Shown one piece after another: positions 8,691-21,404 of a stretch of 64,000 nt of DNA. The position numbers and the translations under genes were made by a program. The DNA is taken from assembly GCF_900188385.1 (NCBI RefSeq), contig NZ_FZOI01000001.1, forward strand, positions 930,001 to 994,000, written 5' to 3'. The notes under the pieces were generated by a model that worked only from the letters and a program-made list of their open reading frames with translations, searched no databases and was not told the origin of the DNA. Source of the stretch: Azospirillum sp. RU38E. GTDB taxonomy: Bacteria > Pseudomonadota > Alphaproteobacteria > Azospirillales > Azospirillaceae. Every line of letters begins with the position of its first letter. Within the stretch, counting starts at the first letter, position 1.

Positions 8691-10304
8691 TCAGGAGGCG
8701 GGGCCGAACCACATGCTGTCCAGTTTGCCCTCCGGCGTCACCAGCACCCACCAATCGCGCACGCCATGGGCATAGGTGGCGCGGTAGACATCCATGCCGC
8801 CCTCATCGACGCGCTTGAACTGTACTGATTGCAGATCGCCCAGCGGCAGCATCGCCGCCTGGATCTTCGGCAGCAGGGAGATCACGGCATCGGCCTTGTC
8901 CGCCATCAGACTGTCGCGGTCGATCTTGCCGGCCTTGATCTGGGCGATATGGGCGCGCAGGGCGGCCTCGCTGCCGGGCAGCGGCTTGTTGGATTTGACC
9001 CGTTCCGCCAGGGCCTGTTCCAGCGCCTTGCCGCGGGCATCGTCAATACGGGCGGCGGGCAGGTCGTGGCCATTCTGGTGCAGCACCACGCCACCGACCA
9101 TACCTTGGCCATTCACCTGAAAACTGCCCTGAACCGGCAGATCGCGGGAGAAGAAACTGGTCGGGCTTTCCGGATAGAAGGCCATTGCCGGCTGGCCGAT
9201 GACATGGGCCAGCAGATGATCGCCCTCCCGATAAACTTTCAGCGGCCGGTTGGCCATCAACGGGGTCTCATAATAGCCGGTGAACTTGTCCATGGCTTCC
9301 GGTGCCAGGGCGATGGCGGTGCGCGGCTTGGCCTGCTCGGCCATGCGGGCTGCCACGGCGGGATCAACCTTGTCCGTGCCGGTGGCGCCGGCACTGATGA
9401 CGCTGGCGGGGGCCAGCAGGGCCAGCACCAGCGCCCAGCGCCGGGCATTCATCCGCAGCGGCAGGGCGCCCCCCTGCAGGATACGCTCGACGCGGGCGGT
9501 GACGGTGGCAGGCCGCGCCATGGCCAGACCGGCGGGGAGGCGGCGGGCCTTTACAGCCATGGCCACCAGGATTTCGGCATAGGTCAAGTGATCCTCCATC
9601 TGTTCAAGGGCGGCCGTGTCGCTATTGGCTTCCGCCAGCAGCGCCAGCCTGTTGTCGAGCCACCAGGCGGCCGGGCTGAACCAGAACAGGGCCCGATGCA
9701 GGGTGGAGAGAAGCAGCGTGTAGTAATCGTGCCGCTCGATATGCGACGCTTCGTGCGCCAGCACGGCTTTGCGGGTGGCAGCACTCCAGCCCGTAAAGTC
9801 AGGGGGAAGCAGGATGGTGCCGGCAATGGTCAGCGGTACGGTGATATCCTTGCTTACCCGGATATCCTGCGGCTGCGTCCATCCGTAGCGCAGCCGCTGC
9901 GCCCGGGCCCGCAGCCGCAGGCCGGCAAGGGTGCCAAGCGCCAGCCGCAGCAGCAGGGTGCCGGCCACCAGCAGATAGAGACCCAGTCCAAAATCGGACC
10001 AGCCAATGTCAAGGGTGGGCGGGCTGGCGGCCGTCAGGGTTGCCTGGGCTGCCGGTTCAGCCCGGGCGACCAGCTGTGTCGCCGGCTGCAGCCAAAACCG
10101 GATACCGTCCAGCGGTACGGTCAAGCGATCTGCGGGGGCCAGCTGCATCAGCAGCGGCATGGCAAGCGATGTTGCCAGCACGCCGCCCCAGACTGCCATC
10201 TGGGTGAAAGGGTTGGTGATACGCAGCAGGCGCAGGGCCAGCCACGCCATCCCGATGAGTACAGCCGACCGCAGGGCCGCCTCCGCCAGCAGTGCCAGCA
10301 TCAT
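8691..10304 (-). CDS. M56 (BlaR1/MecR1-type) membrane metallopeptidase with DUF3471-like tail
   Basis: 537-aa sensor protease. The amino-terminal ~280 residues hold several hydrophobic segments and the zinc motif HEASH, followed by the downstream EANSD element of M56 proteases. A further membrane segment (ALVLALLAPASVISA) leads to a ~240-residue periplasmic domain. That domain is not a penicillin-binding domain: no SxxK/KTG set is seen. Its GYYE...GQPAMAFYPES...FQVNGQG...LHQNGHD pattern resembles DUF3471. By analogy with BlaR1 it should sense an envelope signal and cleave or inactivate the BlaI-type repressor encoded just upstream. The start at 10304 overlaps the repressor stop (ATGA). Confidence 0.88.
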   Translation of the reverse strand: MMLALLAEAALRSAVLIGMAWLALRLLRITNPFTQMAVWGGVLATSLAMPLLMQLAPADRLTVPLDGIRFWLQPATQLVARAEPAAQATLTAASPPTLDIGWSDFGLGLYLLVAGTLLLRLALGTLAGLRLRARAQRLRYGWTQPQDIRVSKDITVPLTIAGTILLPPDFTGWSAATRKAVLAHEASHIERHDYYTLLLSTLHRALFWFSPAAWWLDNRLALLAEANSDTAALEQMEDHLTYAEILVAMAVKARRLPAGLAMARPATVTARVERILQGGALPLRMNARRWALVLALLAPASVISAGATGTDKVDPAVAARMAEQAKPRTAIALAPEAMDKFTGYYETPLMANRPLKVYREGDHLLAHVIGQPAMAFYPESPTSFFSRDLPVQGSFQVNGQGMVGGVVLHQNGHDLPAARIDDARGKALEQALAERVKSNKPLPGSEAALRAHIAQIKAGKIDRDSLMADKADAVISLLPKIQAAMLPLGDLQSVQFKRVDEGGMDVYRATYAHGVRDWWVLVTPEGKLDSMWFGPAS

Positions 10305-10699
10305 TTCCCCCGTTTTCGTGCTTGTTCGATCTTTTCCGCCAGGGCTTGCAGTTGCTCCGGCGTCAGCATGTCCGTTTCCACCATGCCGACGACGACATCT
10401 TCTGCCGATCCACCGCAAAACCAGTCGACGATGCGCTTTACGGCGCGTGCCGCCACCCGGTCGCGCCCCTGTGCGGCCCGATAGATGAAGGTCCGTCCTT
10501 CCACGTCATGGGTGAGATAGCCTTTCTCCTCCAGCCGTTTCAGGACAGTGCGAACCGTGGATTCCTTCAACGGGCGGCTAAGCATCTCTCGCACCGCATC
10601 AGCGTTGACCGGCCCACGTCGCCAGACCAGGTCCATGATCTCCCGTTCGAGATCGCCCAGGTCTGACGGATTGTGATTGTCTGTAGTGCTATCGTTCAT
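10301..10699 (-). CDS. BlaI/MecI/CopY-family transcriptional repressor
   Basis: 132-aa winged-helix repressor. LGDLEREIMDLVWRRGPVNADAV, the recognition-helix segment STVRTVLKRLEEKGYL and the wing GRTFIYRA match the BlaI fold, and the carboxyl part would dimerise. It is encoded immediately upstream of, and overlapping with, an M56 protease, the standard repressor/sensor pair. The start at 10699 is chosen because the operator palindrome lies just upstream at 10702-10718, which would make the gene autorepressed. No beta-lactamase gene is nearby, so the regulon is probably not classical antibiotic resistance. Confidence 0.9.
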   Translation of the reverse strand: MNDSTTDNHNPSDLGDLEREIMDLVWRRGPVNADAVREMLSRPLKESTVRTVLKRLEEKGYLTHDVEGRTFIYRAAQGRDRVAARAVKRIVDWFCGGSAEDVVVGMVETDMLTPEQLQALAEKIEQARKRGK

Positions 10700-10701
10700 A
10701 G

Positions 10702-10718
10702 TGCTACAGTGTGTAGCA
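10702..10718. promoter_or_regulatory. BlaI-type operator
   Basis: TGCTACA-GTG-TGTAGCA is a perfect 17-bp palindrome containing the TACA/TGTA half-sites bound by BlaI/MecI proteins. It begins 3 nt upstream of the repressor ATG. Binding there would shut off the repressor-protease operon. Confidence 0.75.
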
Positions 10719-10765
10719 TTAAAGGGGTGAGGCGACAAGCGGTTTCCATGCGGGGGGTGAAAAAC

Positions 10766-10802
10766 AAAAAGCCCGCCGCGGCGGGCTGCCGGGCGGGCTT
10801 TT
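10766..10802 (-). terminator. Intrinsic terminator after greA
   Basis: AAAAGCCCGCC (10767-10777) pairs with GGCGGGCTTTT (10792-10802); an inner palindrome GCCCGCCGCGGCGGGC is also possible. Runs of A/T on both sides allow bidirectional use. It separates greA from the blaI-like gene. Confidence 0.8.
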
Positions 10803-10839
10803 GCTGACTCCCCCGGTAAAGGGGTGCCTTTTGGGTACC

Positions 10840-11313
10840 TTACTTGAAGGCGATCCCCACAACCTCGTAGCTCTTGGAGCCGCCGGGGGTGGTGACTTCC
10901 ACATTGTCGCCGACGGACTTGCCGATCAGCGCGCGGGCCAGCGGGCTGGTGATAGCGATCAGGCCCTGCTTGATGTCGCTCTCATCCTGACCGACGATCT
11001 GATAGGTCACCTCTTCATCGGTGTCCTCGTCAGCCAGGGTGATGGTGGCACCGAACTTCACGGCATTGCCGGAAAGCCGGGTGGGGTCAATCACCTCGGC
11101 GCGGCTGATCTTGTCTTCCAGCTCCATCACCCGGCCTTCGATGAAGCTCTGCTTCTCGCGGGCCGCATGATATTCGGCATTTTCCGACAGATCGCCGTGT
11201 TCGCGGGCTTCGGCGATCGCCTTGATCACCGCCGGCCGCTCAACGCTCTTCAGGTGCTTCAACTCATCCTGCAGCCGGTTATACCCCCGGGCCGTCATGG
11301 GAACCTTTTCCAT
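10840..11313 (-). CDS. greA: Transcription elongation factor GreA
   Basis: 157 aa, standard GreA length. The amino-terminal coiled coil carries the tip motif [14 protein letters not shown] with acidic residues that enter the RNA polymerase secondary channel. The FKBP-like carboxyl domain ends in [18 protein letters not shown] and SYEVVGI. GreA rescues backtracked polymerase by stimulating transcript cleavage. The start at 11313 (MEKVPMT) follows AAAAGG. It lies just downstream of carB on the same strand, an arrangement common in alphaproteobacteria, though a terminator-like hairpin separates them. Confidence 0.96.
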   Translation of the reverse strand: MEKVPMTARGYNRLQDELKHLKSVERPAVIKAIAEAREHGDLSENAEYHAAREKQSFIEGRVMELEDKISRAEVIDPTRLSGNAVKFGATITLADEDTDEEVTYQIVGQDESDIKQGLIAITSPLARALIGKSVGDNVEVTTPGGSKSYEVVGIAFK

Positions 11314-11350
11314 CGTACCTTTTTCCCAAGAGATTAGGTGGCGCCGAAAT

Positions 11351-11386
11351 AAAAAACCCCGACGGTGCGGCCATGGGGCCGCACCG
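11351..11386 (-). terminator. Hairpin terminator between carB and greA
   Basis: On the minus strand CGGTGCGGCC pairs with GGCCGCACCG around a 4-nt loop, with six T's following after a 6-nt GC-rich stretch. It probably attenuates carB transcription before greA. Confidence 0.65.
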
Positions 11387-11399
11387 CAGACCAACCTTC

Positions 11400-14684
<3,285 letters not shown>

Positions 14685-14786
14685 GTTCAGTCGGACCGTC
14701 GTCTTACGGGCGGGAAGGGCGATATGGTCGCACGAAAACGCCCCTTACACCCACTACAGGTGCGGGGGACGTCCAGCTGAGGCGCC

Positions 14787-14815
14787 TATATAGAGGGGTC
14801 GGCCGCATTGGTGAA
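14787..14815 (-). promoter_or_regulatory. Sigma-70-like promoter of carB
   Basis: In the 322-nt gap between carB and the PAS gene, the minus strand shows TTCACC (14810-14815), a 17-nt spacer and TATATA (14787-14792). Initiation near 14780 would give a leader of about 95 nt. Nothing else in the gap is recognisable. Confidence 0.5.
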
Positions 14816-15006
14816 GTGCCGAGCTTGGGGCGCTGGGATGCGCGGGGCGGGAGGCATGGGCCTTGCCGTGTCCAAAAAGGGGAATTACACGCAGCAGTAG
14901 GAAATTCCTTGCCTACAACGGTAACTTGCACGAAATCGGCTTTTGCTTCCGGTAAAAGCGCGTAAAATTAGATCGCTTGGTATTCTTACTCAATCCCGGT
15001 GGAGGG

Positions 15007-16878
15007 ATGTGCTTGATCGAGTCCCTGACCGGCATCGCCAATCTTTTTTCTTCCTTTCCGCTTCCCGTGCTTGTGTTGCGCGATGAGGGCGGGCGGCTGG
15101 TGGTCGCCTTTGCCAATGATGCATTCGGTGCCCTGGCTGGGCTGGATGCGGCGGGGATGGAGAATATGTCGGCTGCCCTGCTGCAGCGGGTGGAGGGGCA
15201 GCCCGACCCCGGCCCGGCCATCATGCGGGTGATGCATCAGGGATCGGTGCTGGATATTGAGGTTGGGTTGATGCGCCGGGGCGGGCGTGTGTCGCTGCGG
15301 CTGGTCGGCCAGGGGCTGCGGACCATCGACGATGTTCCTATATTCCTGGGAATCGCCCGCGATAATGGGGAATTCCAGAAGCTGGCGCAGGCGCGCGCCT
15401 CCTCCGAACTGATGTTGAGCGCCGTTATCGGCAATATCGACCTGCCGATGCTGATGTTGAGCGATGAGGGGCGCATTGTGCTGGTGAACCCGGCCATGCT
15501 GCGCCTGATCGAACGCCCCATTGATGAAATCTCCGGCAAGCATTTTTCCGTGCTGGTGCCGATTGATGACTGGCCGGCGCTGTCCCCCCGCTTTCATGAA
15601 GCGCTGCAGAGCGATGAGGAGAGCCGGCGGGCCCTGCGCCTGCTGACTGGCCGGGGCAAGCCGATCCAGGTGGAAATTCAGGGCAAACCGGTGCGCCAGG
15701 TCAGCGGCCGGCGGCTGCGGATGCTGACCTGCGCCTCGCTGGAGGATATGCTGTCCGGCCCGCGCGGCAGCCTGAGCGAGTTGCCCGACCGCGCGGCGGC
15801 CGATCCTTCGCGCCCGCTGATCGCCGGGCGCCTGCAACTGATCGGCTTGGATGATGTGCGCACCGCCCTGGGGGAACGCTGGGGGCAGGTGCGCGTGCAG
15901 GCACTGGCCATTGCCGAGGGGGTGATTCGCCGCCATCTGGGGGCGGAGGATATGCTGGAACGCACGGCCGATGACAGCTTTGTCATCTTTTTTGGCGAGT
16001 TGCCGGAGGCGGAGGCGTCGATCCGCGCGCGGGAGATCGCCCAGCAGATTCGCAACCGCCTGCTGGGCAACAGCACCGCGTCGCTGGAAGCCCAGGTGGA
16101 AAGCTTTGCCGCTGAAGTGGATGTGGCGGATGACGGCTTTGACGAGGGCGGCATTGCCGACGTGCTGCTGGCCAAACTGGCGCAACGGCGCGAAGAAAGC
16201 CGCCAGCAGGTATCCCGCCTGTTGAAGACCGCCTTGCAAAAGGCGACGCTGGACCCGATTCAGGTGACCCAGCCCGAAGGCTATCCGATTCCCTTCTATA
16301 TTGCCGATCTGGCACACCCCTGGCGGGATGATATTGCCAGCGCCCTGATGTCCATCGCCGATGATCTGAATGTCAGCTTCGAGGCGGATCTGGTCACCCT
16401 GTCGGTGGCGATGGACTGGCATCGGCCGGGCAAGCGCGATGCCACGCTGATCATGCCGGTACGGTTTGAAAACCTGATGCTGCCGCGCCTGCTGGACCGC
16501 TATGTGGAGGTATCGCGCAATCTGCCGGTGGAGCTGCGCCGGCAGCTGATGTTCCATCTGGTGCAGATGCCGGCCGGCACCGCCGGTTCGCGCATTTCCG
16601 GCATGGTGCAGACTCTGGGGCCGCACTGCAAAGGCATCGCCATTGAACTGAATGGCGTGGATCATGTGCTGGACCCGCTGGGCACCCGCGTGTCCGTTGT
16701 TTCCATCGATTATGAATTGCTGGGGCCGCTGGACGGGCCGGGCCGGGCGCGGTTGCAACGGCTGCTGCGCACCTATCATCTGCGCAAGATGCGGCTGCTA
16801 ATCACAAAGGTGCCGCGGGAGGAAGATGCCTTCCGGCTGGCCAGCGATGGGGTGGATATGGTGGCGTTGGCCCGTTGA
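15007..16878 (+). CDS. PAS-domain protein with degenerate GGDEF and EAL-like domains
   Basis: 623 aa, apparently cytoplasmic. Two PAS-like segments lie within about residues 1-230 (PLPVLVLRDEGGRLVVAFAN and IDLPMLMLSDEGRIVLVNPA). A region around RTADDSFVIFFGEL aligns with the GGDEF strand-turn but has lost GGDEF. The carboxyl ~230 residues resemble an EAL fold without the EAL motif. It is therefore unlikely to make or break cyclic-di-GMP and may be a ligand-binding or scaffold protein. The start is doubtful: GGAGGG abuts ATG 15007, while TTG 15013 has better spacing from the same ribosome-binding site. Confidence 0.7.
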   Translation: MCLIESLTGIANLFSSFPLPVLVLRDEGGRLVVAFANDAFGALAGLDAAGMENMSAALLQRVEGQPDPGPAIMRVMHQGSVLDIEVGLMRRGGRVSLRLVGQGLRTIDDVPIFLGIARDNGEFQKLAQARASSELMLSAVIGNIDLPMLMLSDEGRIVLVNPAMLRLIERPIDEISGKHFSVLVPIDDWPALSPRFHEALQSDEESRRALRLLTGRGKPIQVEIQGKPVRQVSGRRLRMLTCASLEDMLSGPRGSLSELPDRAAADPSRPLIAGRLQLIGLDDVRTALGERWGQVRVQALAIAEGVIRRHLGAEDMLERTADDSFVIFFGELPEAEASIRAREIAQQIRNRLLGNSTASLEAQVESFAAEVDVADDGFDEGGIADVLLAKLAQRREESRQQVSRLLKTALQKATLDPIQVTQPEGYPIPFYIADLAHPWRDDIASALMSIADDLNVSFEADLVTLSVAMDWHRPGKRDATLIMPVRFENLMLPRLLDRYVEVSRNLPVELRRQLMFHLVQMPAGTAGSRISGMVQTLGPHCKGIAIELNGVDHVLDPLGTRVSVVSIDYELLGPLDGPGRARLQRLLRTYHLRKMRLLITKVPREEDAFRLASDGVDMVALAR

Positions 16879-16891
16879 AACGGGGGCCGGA

Positions 16892-17371
16892 TCAGGGGCG
16901 AATGAAATAGCGCCTGATATCCTCCAGCCGCGCGGTGAAAACCTCGCAGCGGCCCGTATCCTGATCCTTGAAGAAATAAACCCGGTCCGGGCTGCGCTTT
17001 TGCCCCGGATCATAGATATTGAAGGAGAGGGAGCCGAATCCCACCCCCATCGGCCGTTCCCCCGGTCCGAAGGCCCGGTAATGCAGATTGATCTGCTGCA
17101 CGAACAGGTTCCGCCGGCAAAGCTGGCTCAGTTCCCGGCTGGGTGTCAGCAGGGTGTCGGACGGTTTATCAAAGGCAAAGACGATACGCTGTTGGTATTG
17201 CGGGGTCGGGCGCTGCGGCGCGATGGCCCCGTTATGCCAGCTCTGCCAGGGCAGCCGCCCCAGGGCACCTTCCGGCTGTGGGCGCGGGCGCTGCTGTATC
17301 TCCGCTCTGGCCGGCAAGGCGGCAAATCCCGCCAGCAGCAGGAAAAGCAGGGCGCGCAGCAGCTTTGGCAA
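16892..17371 (-). CDS. Predicted secreted protein, unknown function
   Basis: 159 aa with a signal peptide (MPKLLRALLFLLLAGFAALPARA, cleavage near residue 23), so exported to the periplasm. The mature part has FAFDKPSDTLLTPSRELSQL and FGSLSFNIYDPG but matches no family recognised here. The gene starts 9 nt after the PilZ-like gene at 17381-17710 ends, on the same strand, so the two are probably one operon. It converges on the PAS gene. Confidence 0.6.
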   Translation of the reverse strand: MPKLLRALLFLLLAGFAALPARAEIQQRPRPQPEGALGRLPWQSWHNGAIAPQRPTPQYQQRIVFAFDKPSDTLLTPSRELSQLCRRNLFVQQINLHYRAFGPGERPMGVGFGSLSFNIYDPGQKRSPDRVYFFKDQDTGRCEVFTARLEDIRRYFIRP

Positions 17372-17380
17372 GGAGAGACC

Positions 17381-17710
17381 TCAGCGGTTGATCATGTAGC
17401 GCGCCAGGAAGCGCGCCACCGCCTGTTTACTGGCATCGGGTAGATTGGTGAAGTTGATCTTCGCCGTCTTGCCATCAACCGTGGCGACGGTGCCGGTCCC
17501 CTTCAGCGCCAGATTCTGCTTGGGGTCCTTCAGTGCGAGATCGAAAGTGACGCTTTGCCCCACCTTCAATTTGGTGCCGGTGACGGTCACGCTGCTGATG
17601 CCCAGGTTGGCCACGGACAATTGTTTGCCGTCAATATGAAGATGGGCGGTGTAATTCGGTACGGAAACCTTTTCCGTGACATTTATTTTAAGGAAGTCAA
17701 ACATGCCCAT
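17381..17710 (-). CDS. PilZ-like domain protein
   Basis: 109 aa, single domain. The alternating beta pattern, with VANLGISSVTVTG, VGQSVTFDLAL and a carboxyl FTNLPDASKQAVARFLARYM helix, matches the PilZ fold. The usual RxxxR and DxSxxG cyclic-di-GMP signature is not clear: NLGISS stands in the second position. Nucleotide binding is therefore uncertain. The first ATG, 17710, has GGAG about 8 nt upstream. Followed by a predicted secreted protein gene. Confidence 0.6.
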   Translation of the reverse strand: MGMFDFLKINVTEKVSVPNYTAHLHIDGKQLSVANLGISSVTVTGTKLKVGQSVTFDLALKDPKQNLALKGTGTVATVDGKTAKINFTNLPDASKQAVARFLARYMINR

Positions 17711-17893
17711 CGGCGATCTCCGCAGCCTGAAAGGCTAGTCTAAGCCAATTCGGCTTTTCAGGATACAAGCCGATACGTGTCCATAGGGATGGGGTGGGGC
17801 CATAATCTCGCGCGCATGAAACTTCCGGCGCTGATCGGTGTTGCTGCAAGGGGCCGGCACGGGGCTGGCCCGATGGCAGTAATGGGGATCAGG

Positions 17894-18331
17894 ATGACCG
17901 GCAGCACCAATGTTATCGAACGGGAGATTGAAGAGGCCCGCGCCGGCATGACCCGCGCGGCGGCGGAGATTGAGCGGCGGCTGCAACCGGAAACCCTGGT
18001 GGATAGCGCGCTCGGCCTGTTCCAGCGCAACGGCCCGGCCCGCGCCATTGTGGATGAGGTGACCGATCTGGCCCTGCGCAACCCGGTACCTGTGCTTATG
18101 ATCGGGTTGGGTCTGGCCTGGCTGGCCCTGGATTTCAGCCGCCACCGCCCGCCCGCCCCCCGCCGCACCGCCCACACGGATCAGCCGGCCCCGCCAGCCG
18201 GGGCGGACGGTCCGGTGGCCCCCACCGCTGATACGATCCTGGGCCTGACGCCCAGCCATGAATCCGCCGCCATGGCCGCCCATGTGTTTGCCGATGCGGG
18301 GATGGAGGGTGCAGAAGGGCGACGGTTGTAG
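17894..18331 (+). CDS. DUF3618-like single-pass membrane protein
   Basis: 145 aa. IEREIEEARAGMTRAAAEIERRLQPETLVD at the amino end is typical of DUF3618 proteins: a short amphipathic helical region before one membrane helix (PVPVLMIGLGLAWLALDF). The rest is proline-rich and disordered. Members often sit near phage-holin-like envelope genes; the function is unknown. The start at 17894 follows GGGGATC; upstream in-frame ATG codons at 17882 and earlier are less well placed. Confidence 0.65.
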   Translation: MTGSTNVIEREIEEARAGMTRAAAEIERRLQPETLVDSALGLFQRNGPARAIVDEVTDLALRNPVPVLMIGLGLAWLALDFSRHRPPAPRRTAHTDQPAPPAGADGPVAPTADTILGLTPSHESAAMAAHVFADAGMEGAEGRRL

Positions 18332-18420
18332 GGGTGTGTCTGAAACTTCCCCTTTTGTTGCCCTGCCGTAGTCTCTATCTGAAAAGTTGTCGTGCTTTTC
18401 GAAACCTCGCGATCTCACCG

Positions 18421-18451
18421 CCGTCATTCTCCGCGAAGGCGGGAATGACGG
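18421..18451. repeat. REP-like palindrome
   Basis: CCGTCATTC and GAATGACGG form an inverted repeat around TCCGCGAAGGCGG. Sequences of the form GTCATTCCCGCGAAGGCGGGAATGAC are frequent intergenic palindromes in proteobacteria. Single copy in this window. Confidence 0.6.
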
Positions 18452-18490
18452 TTAAGGGACTGGAAAAGCATAAGAAGCTTATCAACAAAC

Positions 18491-18865
18491 ATGGATGGAA
18501 AGCCACTTGGCTGTGGCGTCAGTGGGATGGTAACGCCGGCGCCCGGTTGGGTGATGGCGCCGGAGGCAAAACGGGAACTGCTGGCCCGTCTGCTGCAAAT
18601 GCTGCGCGATGCCATGCTGGTCTTGCTGAAAGTGTCCAAGCCCCCCGCCCAGGCGGTGGTGGTGGAACTGCGATCCTTGACCAAGGATATGTACCAGGGG
18701 GCACGCCCCAAACTTGTGAAGATCGGCAGCGCCTTGATCGTTGGCAGCGTCCTGACCGCCACCGCCTACGTCGCCGGCCCCTTGGCCACCCTGGCCGAAA
18801 AGGTTCCACAGTTGAAAGAGATTTCCGAGGTAGTCAAGTCGTTGAAGGATATCGTTGATAAGTGA
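18491..18865 (+). CDS. Hypothetical protein with one hydrophobic segment
   Basis: 124 aa, no family recognised. Residues about 22-70 form an amphipathic helical region (APEAKRELLARLLQMLRDAM), and one hydrophobic stretch follows (IGSALIVGSVLTATAYVAG). The tail is LKEISEVVKSLKDIVDK. It could be a small inner-membrane protein acting with the DUF3618-like product upstream. Starts at 18491, 18527 or 18554 are all possible. Coding is supported by frame-typical GC3 codon use and absence of a better frame. Confidence 0.5.
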   Translation: MDGKPLGCGVSGMVTPAPGWVMAPEAKRELLARLLQMLRDAMLVLLKVSKPPAQAVVVELRSLTKDMYQGARPKLVKIGSALIVGSVLTATAYVAGPLATLAEKVPQLKEISEVVKSLKDIVDK

Positions 18866-18996
18866 GGTTGCCGCCTGTTATCCATTGGTTATCTTCAATT
18901 GCGTTGCCCCAGACCAGCATTCGGAGTTGATGGCCTTTCCACTCTGAAACACTAAGTGAATTTTGTTGCATAGTGTTGCGTAGAGGGGGAATTTTT

Positions 18997-19021
18997 CGGA
19001 GTTGACGGCTCACCAACTCCG
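18997..19021. other. Inverted repeat upstream of the antitoxin gene
   Basis: CGGAGTTG and CAACTCCG flank a 9-nt loop. A further CGGAGTTGATGG half lies about 75 nt upstream (near 18926). The surrounding 240-nt gap (18866-19105) holds no gene. It could be an operator or an attenuating hairpin for the antitoxin gene. Confidence 0.4.
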
Positions 19022-19105
19022 TATGGTTCAACTCATGGCCCCTTTGCCACCAGGGCAAACCGGTCCATAATCCTTATCCGATCACCGGGATGCCGGAGGG
19101 ATGAA

Positions 19106-19363
19106 ATGGAAGAGCTGTCAACGGTGGAGGCACAGGCGCAGTTTGCCCGTCTGATCGACCGTGCCCGCAAGGGGGAGGAGACAGTGATCACCGACCATGG
19201 CCGCCCCGGGGCGCGGCTGTCGCCGGTGGAGCCGGCTGAGATAGATGGCTTCGCGGATTGGGAGACCGTCTGGCAGCGTATGCGAGAACGGGCCAATGCC
19301 GCCGGGATTGCTCCTTTTACGGATGATGAGCGAAAGTCCCTGCGGGACGAGGGGCGTCGGTGA
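19106..19363 (+). CDS. Type II antitoxin, Phd/YefM family
   Basis: 85 aa. STVEAQAQFARLIDRARKGEETVITDHGRPGARLSPV is the Phd/YefM DNA-binding fold that autoregulates toxin-antitoxin operons. The carboxyl tail (ADWETVWQRMRERAN...DDERKSLRDEGRR) should wrap the toxin. The start at 19106 follows GGAGGG. It overlaps a VapC remnant at 19360-19467 that retains only the toxin's last 35 codons, so the antitoxin is now an orphan and may only repress transcription or neutralise related toxins. Confidence 0.85.
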   Translation: MEELSTVEAQAQFARLIDRARKGEETVITDHGRPGARLSPVEPAEIDGFADWETVWQRMRERANAAGIAPFTDDERKSLRDEGRR

Positions 19364-19467
19364 GTACAGCCTATCTGGCATTGGCCCTGGATTTGGGTCT
19401 GCCTCTGGCCAGCATCGACAAGCAACTGCTGCAGGTTGCCACTCTCTTGGGCGTTCCCACTCTCTAA
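19360..19467 (+). pseudogene. N-terminally deleted VapC-type PIN toxin remnant
   Basis: GTG at 19360, overlapping the antitoxin stop by 4 nt, opens 35 codons ending in TAA at 19467. The peptide, including AYLALALDLGLPLASIDKQL and ATLLGVPTL, matches the carboxyl end of PIN-domain VapC ribonucleases (the YxALAxxLGxPLxTxDxxL region). The first ~95 residues of the domain, carrying most acidic metal ligands, are missing. It cannot be an active nuclease. The deletion joined the antitoxin end directly to the toxin tail. Confidence 0.75.
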
Positions 19468-19551
19468 CCCCACCCCCCGATTGCACCGGGCAGCCCGCTG
19501 CGGTACAAGGCCCGCAAACCTTTTGCAGATGCTTACCTGAAGGATGCCGCC

Positions 19552-21228
<1,677 letters not shown>

Positions 21229-21257
21229 TCTGTCCCAGATAGTGCTTATGGCGAGCG

Positions 21258-21296
21258 ATTCCCCCGTCGGGCAACCGATGGGGGAATTTCTTTTTT
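21258..21296 (+). terminator. Intrinsic terminator after ettA
   Basis: ATTCCCCC (21258-21265) pairs with GGGGGAAT (21280-21287), extended by GTCGG/CCGAT, then TTTCTTTTTT. Confidence 0.85.
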
Positions 21297-21404
21297 GTGG
21301 CACCTTTCCAGCCCGGTTTCGCCGCTGTCTGGCCACAAGCCATCAGGATTAATACCAGGGTAGAAGAACACAGGGCAAAACTGCCCCAAAAAAGGATGCC
21401 CATC

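Noticed and set aside
14685-15006. Expected carA gene next to carB
   Set aside because: No small-subunit coding sequence is present upstream; the 322-nt gap only shows a promoter-like element.
18421-18451. A single palindrome tested as part of a CRISPR or IS end
   Set aside because: Only one copy, no flanking direct repeats and no transposase; it fits a REP-type palindrome.
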